From positions 1-33,614 of the forward strand of contig VFZU01000060.1 in the NCBI GenBank assembly GCA_016870995.1: a DNA stretch of 33,614 nt, read 5' to 3'. The notes beneath the pieces are model-generated. The model was not told the DNA's origin. It worked only from the letters and a program-made list of their open reading frames with translations, and did not search any database. The position numbers and the translations under genes were made by a program. Every line of letters begins with the position of its first letter. Position 1 is the first letter of the stretch. Positions 1-7,652 of the stretch are shown here, piece by piece. The DNA is from Acidobacteriota bacterium (GTDB lineage Bacteria > Acidobacteriota > Terriglobia > Bryobacterales > Bryobacteraceae).

Positions 1-64
1 GAGCCCCTGTCCGTAAGTATGCAGAATCAAACAAAAGTCGATTTTTACGTTTTTTGAGTCTTCG

Positions 65-271
65 CTACCCCTTCGCTTTTGCGGCGCTGTGAGGGTCGCT
101 GGAGGGCTGGTGAGAAATGCGGGCTAGCTCTTGCTCTGCTGCTACAAGGCGATCACGATGACGGCCGGTGATGGCGACTTTGGCACCAGCCTCGACCAAT
201 ATCTTTGCAATGGCCCGGCCGATACCGGAACTGCCGCCAGTGATGAGTGCGGTTGCGTTCGTGAGTTTCAT
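65..271 (-). pseudogene. truncated short-chain dehydrogenase (SDR), N-terminal part only
   Basis: The first ~50 residues are a classical SDR Rossmann start: the nucleotide-binding TGGSSGIG motif lies at residues 11-18, followed by a basic TGRHRDRL stretch that suggests NADP preference. A normal SDR has about 240-260 residues. This frame stops at 68, and the last ~19 residues (from ISHQ onward) do not look like SDR, so the Asn-Ser-Tyr-Lys catalytic part is absent. The start lies 7 bases after the stop of the lactonase-like gene, so the two were probably co-transcribed. The break falls near position 125. The DNA to its left is not recognised and may be the edge of an insertion or deletion. It is most likely a dead gene. 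A short real peptide or an assembly problem cannot be excluded. Confidence 0.6.
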
Positions 272-278
272 TTTGTTT

Positions 279-1325
279 CTATTGTGGAGCGAAGCGCAAG
301 CAAATGGGGCTGCCAGCTTTAACGGGGTCCCCCACTCGCGTTAGATTTCCGGATTTGGGGTCAACGCGATAGCTCTGAATGGTGTCTTCGTTCTGGCTTG
401 CCACCAATAGGAATCTGCCGTCAGGCGACAAGACAAAGCCGCGTGGCACTTTACCTACGGGAACATCAGCAATCTTGGTGAGCGTTTTGCCGATGCGAAA
501 GACAGCAATCGTATCGGCGCCTCGATTGGAGGCGTAAAGGACATTCTCTTTGGCGTTGATCACCAGTTCGGCGGCGGTTGTGCTTGCCTTGAATCCGGCG
601 GGAAGCATGCTGACCGTTTCGAGCAGTTTGCCAGCTTCGAACACACTGATGGAGGAGCCCATTTCGTTGAGGACGTAGATTCGCTTCTTGCCCAAAGCCA
701 GGTGCCTGGGGCCACCACCTTTGGGAGTCATGAGAGAAGGTTGAGGAGTGAGAGAACCGCTTTCGGCGTTGAAGGCGTAAACCTTCACTTCGTCGAGGCC
801 GAGGTCGGCGACATACAGAAGCTTGTTGTCGGATGAGAAATTCACGGAATGGGCATGAGGACCGGCTTGGCGAGATGGATCGATACTCTTGCCTTCGTGT
901 TGAACAAAACTCACAGGCTGGCTAAGGTTGCCGTTTGCTTCGATTCGATAGACGGCCGTGCTGCCGCTGGTGTAATTGGCGATGGCAACCCACTTTCCGG
1001 AGCGATCAATTTGGACGTGCGCGGGGCCTGCCCCTTTCGTGGTGACTTCGTTGAGCAGGCGAAGCTTACCAGAAGGTTCGATCTCGAAGGAGCGGACCAT
1101 GCCTTCTGCGCTGGCGACGACCGCGAACAAGAGCTTTCGAGAAGGATGAATGGCGAGGAACGACGGGTCGACGGTTTCAGCGGCCAGTTGAACATCCCGG
1201 AGAGAGCCTGAAGAGGGATCGAAGCGCATGCTGTAAATGCCCTGGCTGCGGCCCTCGCGGGTGCGGGTGCCAATGTAAACGGTGGAATCGGCTGCGATTG
1301 ACGCAAGTAGAAGTAGCGGAAGCAT
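279..1325 (-). CDS. secreted lactonase-family seven-bladed beta-propeller protein
   Basis: The 348-residue product has a short hydrophobic N-terminal leader (MLPLLLLASIAA), then repeated blade segments typical of the 6-phosphogluconolactonase/lactonase family (PF10282): TVYIGTRTREG, an AIHPSRKLLFAV-like blade, GAGPAHVQIDRSGKWVAIANY, GPHAHSVNFSSDNKLLYVADLG, GGPRHLAL, LYASNRGADTIAVF and PRGFVLSPDGRFLLVASQ. The family includes true 6-phosphogluconolactonases and many secreted members of unknown substrate. The signal peptide argues against a role in the cytoplasmic pentose-phosphate pathway. The open frame runs further upstream, but that part is not family-like and overlaps the divergent peptidase gene, so ATG 1325 is chosen. 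Its 5' end lies only 34 bases from that of the peptidase. Confidence 0.85.
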   Translation of the reverse strand: MLPLLLLASIAADSTVYIGTRTREGRSQGIYSMRFDPSSGSLRDVQLAAETVDPSFLAIHPSRKLLFAVVASAEGMVRSFEIEPSGKLRLLNEVTTKGAGPAHVQIDRSGKWVAIANYTSGSTAVYRIEANGNLSQPVSFVQHEGKSIDPSRQAGPHAHSVNFSSDNKLLYVADLGLDEVKVYAFNAESGSLTPQPSLMTPKGGGPRHLALGKKRIYVLNEMGSSISVFEAGKLLETVSMLPAGFKASTTAAELVINAKENVLYASNRGADTIAVFRIGKTLTKIADVPVGKVPRGFVLSPDGRFLLVASQNEDTIQSYRVDPKSGNLTRVGDPVKAGSPICLRFAPQ

Positions 1326-1359
1326 CGGTAGGGGCACTGTATCATGGCAAACTGAAAGC

Positions 1360-2598
1360 ATGTTTCGTTCGCGTCGCGGATTGAAAGAACTCGTCCAGGA
1401 AGCGGCCATACAGGACGCGCTGCGGCAGTTTGGTCGCGACCGAACGTGGATCCATGAGAAGCATCTGGAGTTGTGCCGGGTGCCCGCTCCCACCTTCTTT
1501 GAAGAGAAGCGCGCCAATTGGATGACGGCGCAACTGATTGCGTTGGGATACGAAGCGCGACTCGACCGGGCTGGCAACGTTGTGGCCTATTTACCTGAAG
1601 AGAGTGGTGGCCCGTGGGTTGCGGTAACCGCGCACCTCGATACGGTATTGGCTCCTCGAAATGGGGACGAAATTCGCGTAGCGCCGGATGGCAGATTTCT
1701 CGGGCCTGGAGTTGCCGACAACGGAGCAGGTCTGGCTGGATTGCTTGCGATTGCTCGCCAATACGCACTCAAGAGACCTCATGGAGGTCGACGCGGCCTG
1801 GTGCTTGTGGCCAACGTGGGAGAAGAAGGGGAAGGCAACCTCAGTGGCATGAGGTATCTTTGCCGCCAGAGTAGCTTAGCCGAACAAATTGAAGCGTTTC
1901 TTGTTTTGGACGGCCCAGGCGTGGAGCATTTGACGACTCAGGCTTTGGGTAGTCGAAGGTTTGAAGTGCTGTTCTCAGGCCCCGGCGGGCATAGCTGGAG
2001 CGATTCCGGGAATCCGAATGCCATCCATGCGGTGAGCAGGACAATTGCGGATTTTCTTGACTGCCACTCGAGAAGGGCCAGTTTTCTTCAAACCCGATAC
2101 GGGCGAAGCACGGTGAATTTCAGCCTGATCGATGGCGGAACAAGCATCAACTCGATTCCGACCTCCGCGAGGGCCAAGTTGGACTTGCGCAGTGAAAGCA
2201 CAGAGGTGCTGGACGAGCTATCCGAGCTACTGACAGATTGTGTGGAGCGGGCACTCATTTTCAAGAATGAGCGAGCCATCGCAAATCGGGCAAGCGGGCG
2301 ATTGACTGCAAAAATTCGTGAAATCGGCTCGAGGCCTGGAGGAATGCTTGCCAAAGATTCTCAGCTGATGCGCACGATGATTGAAGTCGATGAGCATTTG
2401 GGAATCCAGTCACGGGTCGATTGCGCCTCGACCGATGCGAACATTCCCCTCTCAATGGGTCTTGAAGCGGTCTCGATTGGAGCGGGTGGCGCTGGGGCCG
2501 GGGCGCATACCGAGGGCGAGTGGTATCACCCGGAAGGTCGAGAAATCGGCTTGCGGCGCATCTACCTCGCTCTTCATCAACTATTGCGGCAGCAATGA
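1360..2598 (+). CDS. M20-family metallopeptidase (PepT-like)
   Basis: This 412-residue zinc-dependent aminopeptidase/deacylase shows all expected metal and catalytic positions: H92 and D94 in TAHLDTV, bridging D120 in GVADNGAG, catalytic E155 and metal E156 in NVGEEGEG, D359 in STDANIP and H383 in GAGAHTEGEW. The dimerisation or lid domain lies between (GPGGHSWSDSGNPNAI region). The overall order fits tripeptidase-type M20 enzymes, but the exact substrate cannot be read. No signal peptide is seen, so it should be cytoplasmic. An in-frame start at 1282 would add 26 residues that are antisense to the lactonase gene and not peptidase-like, so ATG 1360 is chosen. Its stop overlaps the start of the next transporter gene by 4 bases (ATGA), which indicates translational coupling. 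Confidence 0.9.
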   Translation: MFRSRRGLKELVQEAAIQDALRQFGRDRTWIHEKHLELCRVPAPTFFEEKRANWMTAQLIALGYEARLDRAGNVVAYLPEESGGPWVAVTAHLDTVLAPRNGDEIRVAPDGRFLGPGVADNGAGLAGLLAIARQYALKRPHGGRRGLVLVANVGEEGEGNLSGMRYLCRQSSLAEQIEAFLVLDGPGVEHLTTQALGSRRFEVLFSGPGGHSWSDSGNPNAIHAVSRTIADFLDCHSRRASFLQTRYGRSTVNFSLIDGGTSINSIPTSARAKLDLRSESTEVLDELSELLTDCVERALIFKNERAIANRASGRLTAKIREIGSRPGGMLAKDSQLMRTMIEVDEHLGIQSRVDCASTDANIPLSMGLEAVSIGAGGAGAGAHTEGEWYHPEGREIGLRRIYLALHQLLRQQ

Positions 2599-3461
2599 GC
2601 AATCAAAGCAGGGGTGAAATCGCCATCGCCGTCTCAGCGATGATCTGGGGCTCGACGTTTGTAGTGGCAAAAGAGGCATTTCGGGACATCAGCCCGATTC
2701 TGTTTCTGGTGATTCGGTTCGCCGCTGGGGCCCTGCTGCTAACATTTTGGATCCGGAAACGGCCGTCCAGACAAATGGTGAAGGCCGGCCTGCTGATCGG
2801 AACGATCGTGGGATGCGGCATGATCCTGCAGATGAGTGGGCTGAAACTGAGTTCCGCCTCGAATGTCGGTTTTTTGACATCCCTATACATCCCGCTGGTA
2901 CCTTTTGTCGGGGCGCTCGTCTATGGGGTTAGAACGGGATGGAAAGAGCTGTTGGCGGTAGCGATTGCAAGCGTTGGATTGGGGCTGATGAGCTTCGACC
3001 CGTCCAGCTTTTCAGTGAACCGCGGAGACTTGATGACAGTTGCGGCAGCGGTTCTCTTCGCGTTTCAGATCGTGCTGGTAAGCCGGCTCGGTGTGGAAGG
3101 CGAGGAAGTTTGGATGGCGTGGTTCCAGGTGGCTATGACGGCGGTTGTCAGCGGAATTGCTTTACCGATGGAAAGTTCTTACATTCAATGGACGATGAGT
3201 CTGGTGTGGTCGATGGCAATATCGGTGATTGGGTCAACGGTTGCAGCGTTTTTGCTGCAAAGTTATGGGCAGCGGCGCACTACAGCCACACGAGCTGCAT
3301 TGATTTTTGCCACCGAACCCGTATTTGCAGGCATGGCGAGCTACTACTGGCTGGGCGAGAGGCTTACGATGCGCGGCTGGATTGGAGCAGCGCTGGTAAT
3401 GTTTGGAGTTCTCCTCGCGGAATTTAAACCCGGAGGGGAGAAAGAGCATAGTAGTAAGTAA
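2595..3461 (+). CDS. DMT-superfamily (EamA) transporter
   Basis: The 288-residue hydrophobic protein has about ten membrane segments in two EamA halves. The first half starts with AIAVSAMIWGSTFVVAKEAF, the usual WGSxF signature. The second half contains RTTATRAALIFATEPVFAG and ends in WLGERLTMRGWIGAALVMFGVLLAE, also typical. Family members export amino acids, metabolites or drugs. The substrate is unknown here, though coupling to a peptidase by an ATGA overlap would suit export of surplus amino acids or dipeptides (inference). The start at 2595 is chosen because upstream in-frame sequence is only the peptidase gene in another frame. The htrA gene follows within about 30 bases. Confidence 0.88.
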   Translation: MSNQSRGEIAIAVSAMIWGSTFVVAKEAFRDISPILFLVIRFAAGALLLTFWIRKRPSRQMVKAGLLIGTIVGCGMILQMSGLKLSSASNVGFLTSLYIPLVPFVGALVYGVRTGWKELLAVAIASVGLGLMSFDPSSFSVNRGDLMTVAAAVLFAFQIVLVSRLGVEGEEVWMAWFQVAMTAVVSGIALPMESSYIQWTMSLVWSMAISVIGSTVAAFLLQSYGQRRTTATRAALIFATEPVFAGMASYYWLGERLTMRGWIGAALVMFGVLLAEFKPGGEKEHSSK

Positions 3462-3488
3462 AAGATGTTTGAGGAGCAAAACACAACC

Positions 3489-5099
3489 ATGAAACTTTTC
3501 AGCAGAATGCGGGAACAGCGATTCCTGGGATTCAGCATGCTGCTTGTCACTTTATCCGTCGGAATTTTGATCGGCACATTGCTGACCACGGGGGTAAAAG
3601 CGGGACGAGAACAAGTGGCACCGGATGCGACGCCTCTTGTAGTCCCGAGCCCGGTACAGATGCAAAACGAATTCGCGCGGCTAGCCAAGAGAGCAGAGAG
3701 CTCTGTGGTTCACATCAATACTGTAGACGAAGGCAAACAGGCCGCGGCGGCGACTCCCAAGCGCGGACGCCCCCAGCAGGAAGAAGACGAAGATGATGAT
3801 CCGCAGATGGATTTGTTTAAGCGATTCTTTGGCGGCAACGCGCCCCAGGGTCGCGGCGGAATGGGGCCGATGCCGAAGCGAATGGGTACGGGCAGCGGCT
3901 TTATCGTCGACAAGAACGGTTACATCATCACGAATCATCACGTCGTTGAAGGTGCCGACAAAATCACTGTGAAAATTCACGGCGACACCACTGAGTACAA
4001 AGCCAGAGTGATCGGATTCGATAAAGAGACCGACCTTGCAGTCATCAAGATCTATTCTGAAAAAGGTTTAGCTCCGCTCAAGGTTGGCAACAGCGATTCC
4101 ACCCAGGTTGGCGATTGGGCGATCGCGATTGGCTCTCCGTTTGGGCTGGAAGCAACGGTAACTGCGGGCATCGTGAGCGCTAAGGGACGTGACTTTGCAG
4201 GCGCGCAGGCATTTCAACGCTTCATCCAAACCGACGCTGCGATCAACCCTGGCAACAGTGGCGGACCCCTGCTCAATTCCCAGGGCGAAGTGATCGGCGT
4301 AAATACAATGATCGCGACTCGTACGGGAGGTTATGAGGGCATTGGTTTTGCTTTGCCGATCAACATGGCTGTCAAAGTTTACAACCAACTGATCTCTTCG
4401 GGCAGGGTGACACGCGGCAGCATCGGCGTACAGTTCTCACGGGCTATCGATCCTGTCATGATAAAAGCCTTCAAACTTGAGGGTGGCGTGCCGGTCGAAT
4501 CGGTTCGCCCTGGCGGTCCTTCCGACAAGGCAGGACTGAAGACAGACGACATCATCACAAGCGTGAACGGACAACCCGTGAAGAATGGCGATGACCTGAT
4601 CGCGAAGGTAAGTGACTTACCGGTAGGTTCCAAGGCAAACGTCGAAGTGGACCGTCAGGGCAAGAAGCTGAAGTTTGATGTCGCAATCGCCGACCGAGCA
4701 GAGCTCTACGCGGATGATGCGATTGTAGGAAACGGCCGGAAACAAGAGGAGCTGTCGCAAAACAGCCAGCAGAGTGCCCAATTCGGCATTATGATCGCGA
4801 ATCTGCCAGAGGCGGAAGCCGAGAAGATGGGTATTGCTGAGAAGCGCGGTGTACAGGTGACTCGCACTGTGCCGGGTAGCTTCGCCGAAGAGATTGGCGT
4901 GATGGAGCGTGATGTTATCGTATCGATCAACCGTTCTCCAATGGCCAGTGTCGATGATGTGAAGCGCATCCAGCAGACGTTAAAGCCGGGTGATGCAGTC
5001 GCTTTCCGAGTGATGCGGGCTGTCCCTGGCACAAGGCGTGGAGGCGCAGCGGGCCAATGGCAGGGCATGTGGCTGAGCGGCATGCTACCCCGCGAGTAG
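3489..5099 (+). CDS. HtrA/Do-family serine protease with two PDZ domains
   Basis: This 536-residue periplasmic protease/chaperone of the DegP/DegQ type has a single N-terminal membrane segment (about residues 13-36) that serves as anchor or signal. A trypsin-like domain follows with catalytic H151 (TNHHVV), D182 (KETDLAVIKI) and S257 (NPGNSGGP). Two PDZ domains come next, the first from about residue 300 (GSIGVQFSR) and the second from about residue 430 (FGIMIANLPEAEAEKMG). A Gln/Glu/Asp-rich loop (residues ~95-107) precedes the FKRFFGG segment, where the flexible LA loop of DegP lies. The start at 3489 has GAGGAG 12 bases upstream; an in-frame ATG at 3465 is possible and adds 8 residues. A strong terminator follows the stop. 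Confidence 0.93.
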   Translation: MKLFSRMREQRFLGFSMLLVTLSVGILIGTLLTTGVKAGREQVAPDATPLVVPSPVQMQNEFARLAKRAESSVVHINTVDEGKQAAAATPKRGRPQQEEDEDDDPQMDLFKRFFGGNAPQGRGGMGPMPKRMGTGSGFIVDKNGYIITNHHVVEGADKITVKIHGDTTEYKARVIGFDKETDLAVIKIYSEKGLAPLKVGNSDSTQVGDWAIAIGSPFGLEATVTAGIVSAKGRDFAGAQAFQRFIQTDAAINPGNSGGPLLNSQGEVIGVNTMIATRTGGYEGIGFALPINMAVKVYNQLISSGRVTRGSIGVQFSRAIDPVMIKAFKLEGGVPVESVRPGGPSDKAGLKTDDIITSVNGQPVKNGDDLIAKVSDLPVGSKANVEVDRQGKKLKFDVAIADRAELYADDAIVGNGRKQEELSQNSQQSAQFGIMIANLPEAEAEKMGIAEKRGVQVTRTVPGSFAEEIGVMERDVIVSINRSPMASVDDVKRIQQTLKPGDAVAFRVMRAVPGTRRGGAAGQWQGMWLSGMLPRE

Positions 5100-5125
5100 T
5101 TACTGAAGCTTGAGGCGGAAAACAT

Positions 5126-5164
5126 GGGGCTGGCCCTTCGGGGCTGGCCCCCTTGTCGTTTTGG
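5126..5164 (+). terminator. intrinsic terminator after htrA with UUCG loop
   Basis: An 11-bp stem (GGGGCTGGCCC at 5126-5136 with GGGCTGGCCCC at 5141-5151) is closed by a C(UUCG)G tetraloop and followed by a U-rich CTTGTCGTTTT stretch. The two arms are nearly a direct repeat. The stem depends on two adjacent G-U wobble pairs, so on the other strand these become A-C mismatches and the hairpin is weaker. It should therefore act mainly on plus-strand transcripts leaving htrA. Confidence 0.75.
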
Positions 5165-5165
5165 G

Positions 5166-5500
5166 GTGGGGCCCATGGATCGCTTCGAAAAGCGAATGAA
5201 ACTTAAATCGAACGATACCTCTCGAGAAGTCGTTGCAGCTTGAGGTGAATGGGCTTCGATGTGGAATCAATGAGCAATCCGGGGAGAGGATTGCGACTTG
5301 CCAATCGGGTTTCTGCCCTAGACCTTCGTCGCTGAACTCGGCTTCTACACCTTGAATGGCGCACGCGCGAAACGAGAGCACTTTGGCCCGAAACAGGATC
5401 TCACGAGGATTGGAGAATTCAAGAAGACACGTTCATAGCCAGATCAAGGATTCACTCGAGGAATTGGCTTCGATGAAGGTTTGACCAGGAAGAAAAATCG
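5166..5500. other. gene-free stretch between htrA and the secreted propeller gene
   Basis: I see no convincing gene here. Short open frames on both strands, including one of 93 codons on the minus strand, have no signal peptide, no family motif and no ribosome site. The stretch lies between two convergent genes, so no promoter is required. The terminator just to the left belongs to htrA. It may be decayed sequence. Confidence 0.5.
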
Positions 5501-6631
5501 TCAGTTCTTTACAACGGTCGAGGCGCTGGTTGGGCACGGCACATCTGGATTAGGACATGCCAGATCGGGTTCCGGCTCGGGATCTTCGTCGCTGAAATTG
5601 ATCTTCCAATCGGAGATGCCCATCAGATAGAGGCGAGCGGTTTGGCCAGCAAGGTGGTCGGATTGGCCGGGCTCGAGGCCAAGCACTTGAGGATAATACC
5701 CGGGGTATCGGATGATGTCGGAATTATTGAGCAACCGGCGCGGAGGGCGCCAGGAGAATGGATCGGAAAGATCTGAGTTAAACGTAATGTCGATCCCAGC
5801 CTGCGGCCAGCCCGGATTGCAGCAGCTGCGATTCAGCAAGATCACGTACTTGTCGAGATGCGTGTTGTAATGGACCGCCGGCCCCCAATGTGAGTCCGTG
5901 TCAGAAGACTGCCAGGATCGAACAGCGGGGAAAATCGGGCTGACTTTGCCGCCGATACCGGGCTGATTAAAACGTCCCAGGTGAAACTTGAAGACTTTGC
6001 CAGAGGGGTTGAATCGATCCTCAAAGGCCATGCGCGCAGTGGCAACACCCTGCGACGAAACTGGGCCTCCGTAATTCGTGAAGAAGAAGTAAAAATACCT
6101 TCGATCCTTATCCAAAATGACGCTGACGTCGCCATGGCCACCAGAGAAAAAGCCATTCTTCGCATCACAATCGAGAGAATCACCAGACTCCAGCACGATT
6201 CCGAGGTCCTGCACCGTTGCTCCGTTATCAAGTGAAATGGCAGCTCCGATTTTCGGAGCCGTGAGGTTATCATCACCGCATCGCTTTTCAGGTTCGTGGT
6301 GGCAGAAGAGAAACAAAGTGCCGTCGTCGTCTTTCCAGACCGCTTCAAACCAGACCGGACTGTGCTCAACGGAGTCGAAGGAGACCTTGCGTGTGTTTCC
6401 AAGCTGGAACTGGTCGGGCCCGCTAGAAATATGAGGGACCCCCGTGGAATGGAACAGATGCATCACGCCGTCAGCCCAGAACGCTGCGCTGTTGCCATCA
6501 ATGACTGGAGGAAGTTCGACACGGTTTACAAGGCGCAGAGATGCCGATTGGGCAAACGCCATCGTAACCAAGATGAAATATACAGCAAAGAAGCGACGAA
6601 GCATCGAGACAAGAGTCTGATGATTAAACAC
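5501..6631 (-). CDS. secreted beta-propeller protein, glycosidase-like (GH43/GH32-type fold suspected)
   Basis: The 376-residue protein starts with an export signal (LRRFFAVYFILVTMAFAQS, cleavage expected after AFAQ). The body has the spacing and aromatic, Asp-rich strands of five-bladed propellers: PPVIDGNSAAFWADGVMHLFHS, HSPVWFEAVWKDDDGTLFLF, SGGHGDVSVILDKDRRYFYFFF and WGPAVHYNTHLDKYVILLNR. Conserved Asp and Glu residues would suit a glycoside hydrolase, but I cannot assign a family or substrate. Several Cys residues (HHEPEKRCGDD, DSLDCDAKNG, NRSCCNPGW, and LACPNPDVPC near the end) suggest disulfides outside the cytoplasm. The start shown is a GTG; ATG at 6604 would shorten the leader by 9 residues, and neither has a strong ribosome site. 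It diverges from the aroF leader. Confidence 0.7.
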   Translation of the reverse strand: MFNHQTLVSMLRRFFAVYFILVTMAFAQSASLRLVNRVELPPVIDGNSAAFWADGVMHLFHSTGVPHISSGPDQFQLGNTRKVSFDSVEHSPVWFEAVWKDDDGTLFLFCHHEPEKRCGDDNLTAPKIGAAISLDNGATVQDLGIVLESGDSLDCDAKNGFFSGGHGDVSVILDKDRRYFYFFFTNYGGPVSSQGVATARMAFEDRFNPSGKVFKFHLGRFNQPGIGGKVSPIFPAVRSWQSSDTDSHWGPAVHYNTHLDKYVILLNRSCCNPGWPQAGIDITFNSDLSDPFSWRPPRRLLNNSDIIRYPGYYPQVLGLEPGQSDHLAGQTARLYLMGISDWKINFSDEDPEPEPDLACPNPDVPCPTSASTVVKN

Positions 6632-6651
6632 AACTCGCTGTTACTTTGTTT

Positions 6652-6680
6652 TTGTAAAGAAGCGTTAAGCGTGGTATGAT
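6652..6680 (+). promoter_or_regulatory. predicted sigma-70-type promoter of the aroF operon
   Basis: TTGTAA (6652-6657, 4 of 6 consensus) and TATGAT (6675-6680, 5 of 6) are separated by exactly 17 bases. A transcript starting 6-8 bases after the -10 box would begin at 6686-6688, on or next to the A of the leader-peptide ATG at 6687. The mRNA would then be leaderless or nearly so. The promoter is read by eye and no start site has been measured. Confidence 0.6.
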
Positions 6681-6686
6681 TTTGCT

Positions 6687-6770
6687 ATGGCCCCACGCCA
6701 CTCGTATCGATTTTGGTATTGGTATTTCGCCCCGCGCGAACGAGTGGACTTGTCTGCCATGAAGAACTAA
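6687..6770 (+). CDS. aromatic amino acid leader peptide of aroF (attenuator peptide)
   Basis: This 27-codon open frame encodes a peptide whose centre reads SYRFWYWYFAPR. Of 10 residues at positions 7-16, seven are aromatic: Tyr7, Phe9, Trp10, Tyr11, Trp12, Tyr13 and Phe14. All three aromatic amino acids, the end products of the pathway opened by the downstream DAHP synthase, are represented. The frame starts at the predicted transcription start and ends with TAA 22 bases before the terminator hairpin. Its first part also encodes arm 1 and its later part arm 2 of the competing RNA hairpins. The short length, codon content and position fit a classical ribosome-stalling leader as in trp and pheA operons. 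There is no clear ribosome binding site, which fits translation of a leaderless mRNA. Confidence 0.85.
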   Translation: MAPRHSYRFWYWYFAPRERVDLSAMKN

Positions 6771-6826
6771 TCCCAATTTTTCCGGTTTAGTCAAAGGCCC
6801 ACTCGGATGTTCCGAGTGGGCCTTTT
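6698..6826 (+). promoter_or_regulatory. transcription attenuator of aroF with four competing RNA arms
   Basis: Four complementary arms are visible. Arm 1 is CCACTCGT (6698-6705), arm 2 ACGAGTGG (6740-6747), arm 3 CCCACTCGG (6798-6806) and arm 4 CCGAGTGGG (6812-6820). Arms 1:2 pair over 8 bases, 2:3 over 7 bases and 3:4 form the terminator, and these pairings exclude one another. A ribosome held on the Phe/Trp/Tyr codons (6711-6728) covers arm 1 and leaves arm 2 free to pair with arm 3, so the terminator cannot form. A ribosome that reaches the TAA at 6768 lets 1:2 form behind it, which frees 3:4 to terminate. The reading is that aroF is expressed when charged aromatic tRNAs are scarce. The pairings are seen in the sequence; the mechanism is inferred from known attenuators. 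Confidence 0.85.
6793..6826 (+). terminator. attenuator terminator before aroF
   Basis: A perfect 14-bp stem (AAAGGCCCACTCGG at 6793-6806 with CCGAGTGGGCCTTT at 6812-6825) has the 5-base loop ATGTT and ends in a TTTT run. It lies between the leader-peptide stop and the aroF start. An in-frame ATG for aroF in this loop at 6807 is therefore unlikely to be the translation start. Confidence 0.88.
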
Positions 6827-6851
6827 GGCGTTTCTGGATCGGAGTTTTGCC

Positions 6852-7652
6852 GTGAAATTATTAGTGAGCCGAGACGTACAACCCGAAAACAGCATTGTCC
6901 GCGTAGGCGACGTCGCCTTCGGAGATGGAAACTTCGTTGTGATGGCTGGCCCTTGCAGCGTTGAAAGCGAAGAACAACTCATGCAGTGTGCCGACGTGAT
7001 CGCAAGCAGCGGAGGGCAGTTGTTGCGAGGCGGAGCATTCAAGCCTCGAACTTCGCCTTATGAGTTTCAAGGGCTAGGTGAGGAAGGGTTACGATTGCTC
7101 GCCTTGGCACGAGAGCGATTTGGGCTTGGAATCGTCACTGAGGTCATGAGCGAAGCCGATGTAGATCTTGTGGCGGCATATGCGGACCTGATGCAGGTCG
7201 GCGCTAGAAACATGCAGAACTTTGCATTATTGCGAGCTTTGGGCCGTTGCGGGAAGCCAGTTTTGTTGAAACGCGGCCCCTCGGCAACCTTGAAGGAATG
7301 GATGATGGCCGCGGAGTACATCCTGGCCAGCGGCAACCCCGATGTGGTGCTCTGTGAGCGGGGAATTCGGAGTTTCGACTCTCATACGCGCAATGTCTGC
7401 GATATCGCTGCCGTGCCTGCAATGAAAGAAATGACACATCTGCCGGTGATTCTCGATCCTTCACACGCAACTGGGCGAAGAAGCCTGGTGACCCCGTTAT
7501 CGCGTGCGGCAGTGGCAGTTGGGGCCGATGGGCTGCTGGTGGAATGCCATCCCAATCCAGACACGGCGTTGAGCGATGGGGCGCAGAGCTTGACGCTTGA
7601 CCAGTTTCGAGCGCTGATGATGGAGTTGCCTTGCCGTATCCTGAAGTCGTGA
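6852..7652 (+). CDS. aroF: 3-deoxy-7-phosphoheptulonate (DAHP) synthase, type I-beta
   Basis: This enzyme condenses phosphoenolpyruvate and erythrose-4-phosphate to DAHP, the first step of the shikimate pathway. The 266-residue protein carries the family signatures [45 protein letters not shown] and [10 protein letters not shown] (metal- and PEP-binding segments) of the AroA/KDO8P-synthase barrel. Only about 30 residues precede the barrel, so the N-terminal ferredoxin-like feedback domain of the Thermotoga-type enzyme (about 338 residues) is missing. The enzyme may lack direct feedback control and rely on the attenuator upstream (inference). The start GTG 6852 has GGAG 7 bases before it; the ATG at 6807 sits inside the terminator. 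The next gene overlaps the stop by 4 bases (GTGA). Confidence 0.93.
   Translation: MKLLVSRDVQPENSIVRVGDVAFGDGNFVVMAGPCSVESEEQLMQCADVIASSGGQLLRGGAFKPRTSPYEFQGLGEEGLRLLALARERFGLGIVTEVMSEADVDLVAAYADLMQVGARNMQNFALLRALGRCGKPVLLKRGPSATLKEWMMAAEYILASGNPDVVLCERGIRSFDSHTRNVCDIAAVPAMKEMTHLPVILDPSHATGRRSLVTPLSRAAVAVGADGLLVECHPNPDTALSDGAQSLTLDQFRALMMELPCRILKS

Noticed and set aside
6807-6851. ATG 6807 as start of aroF
   Set aside because: It lies in the loop of the attenuator terminator, and the 15 extra residues are encoded by the hairpin; GTG 6852 has GGAG at the right distance.
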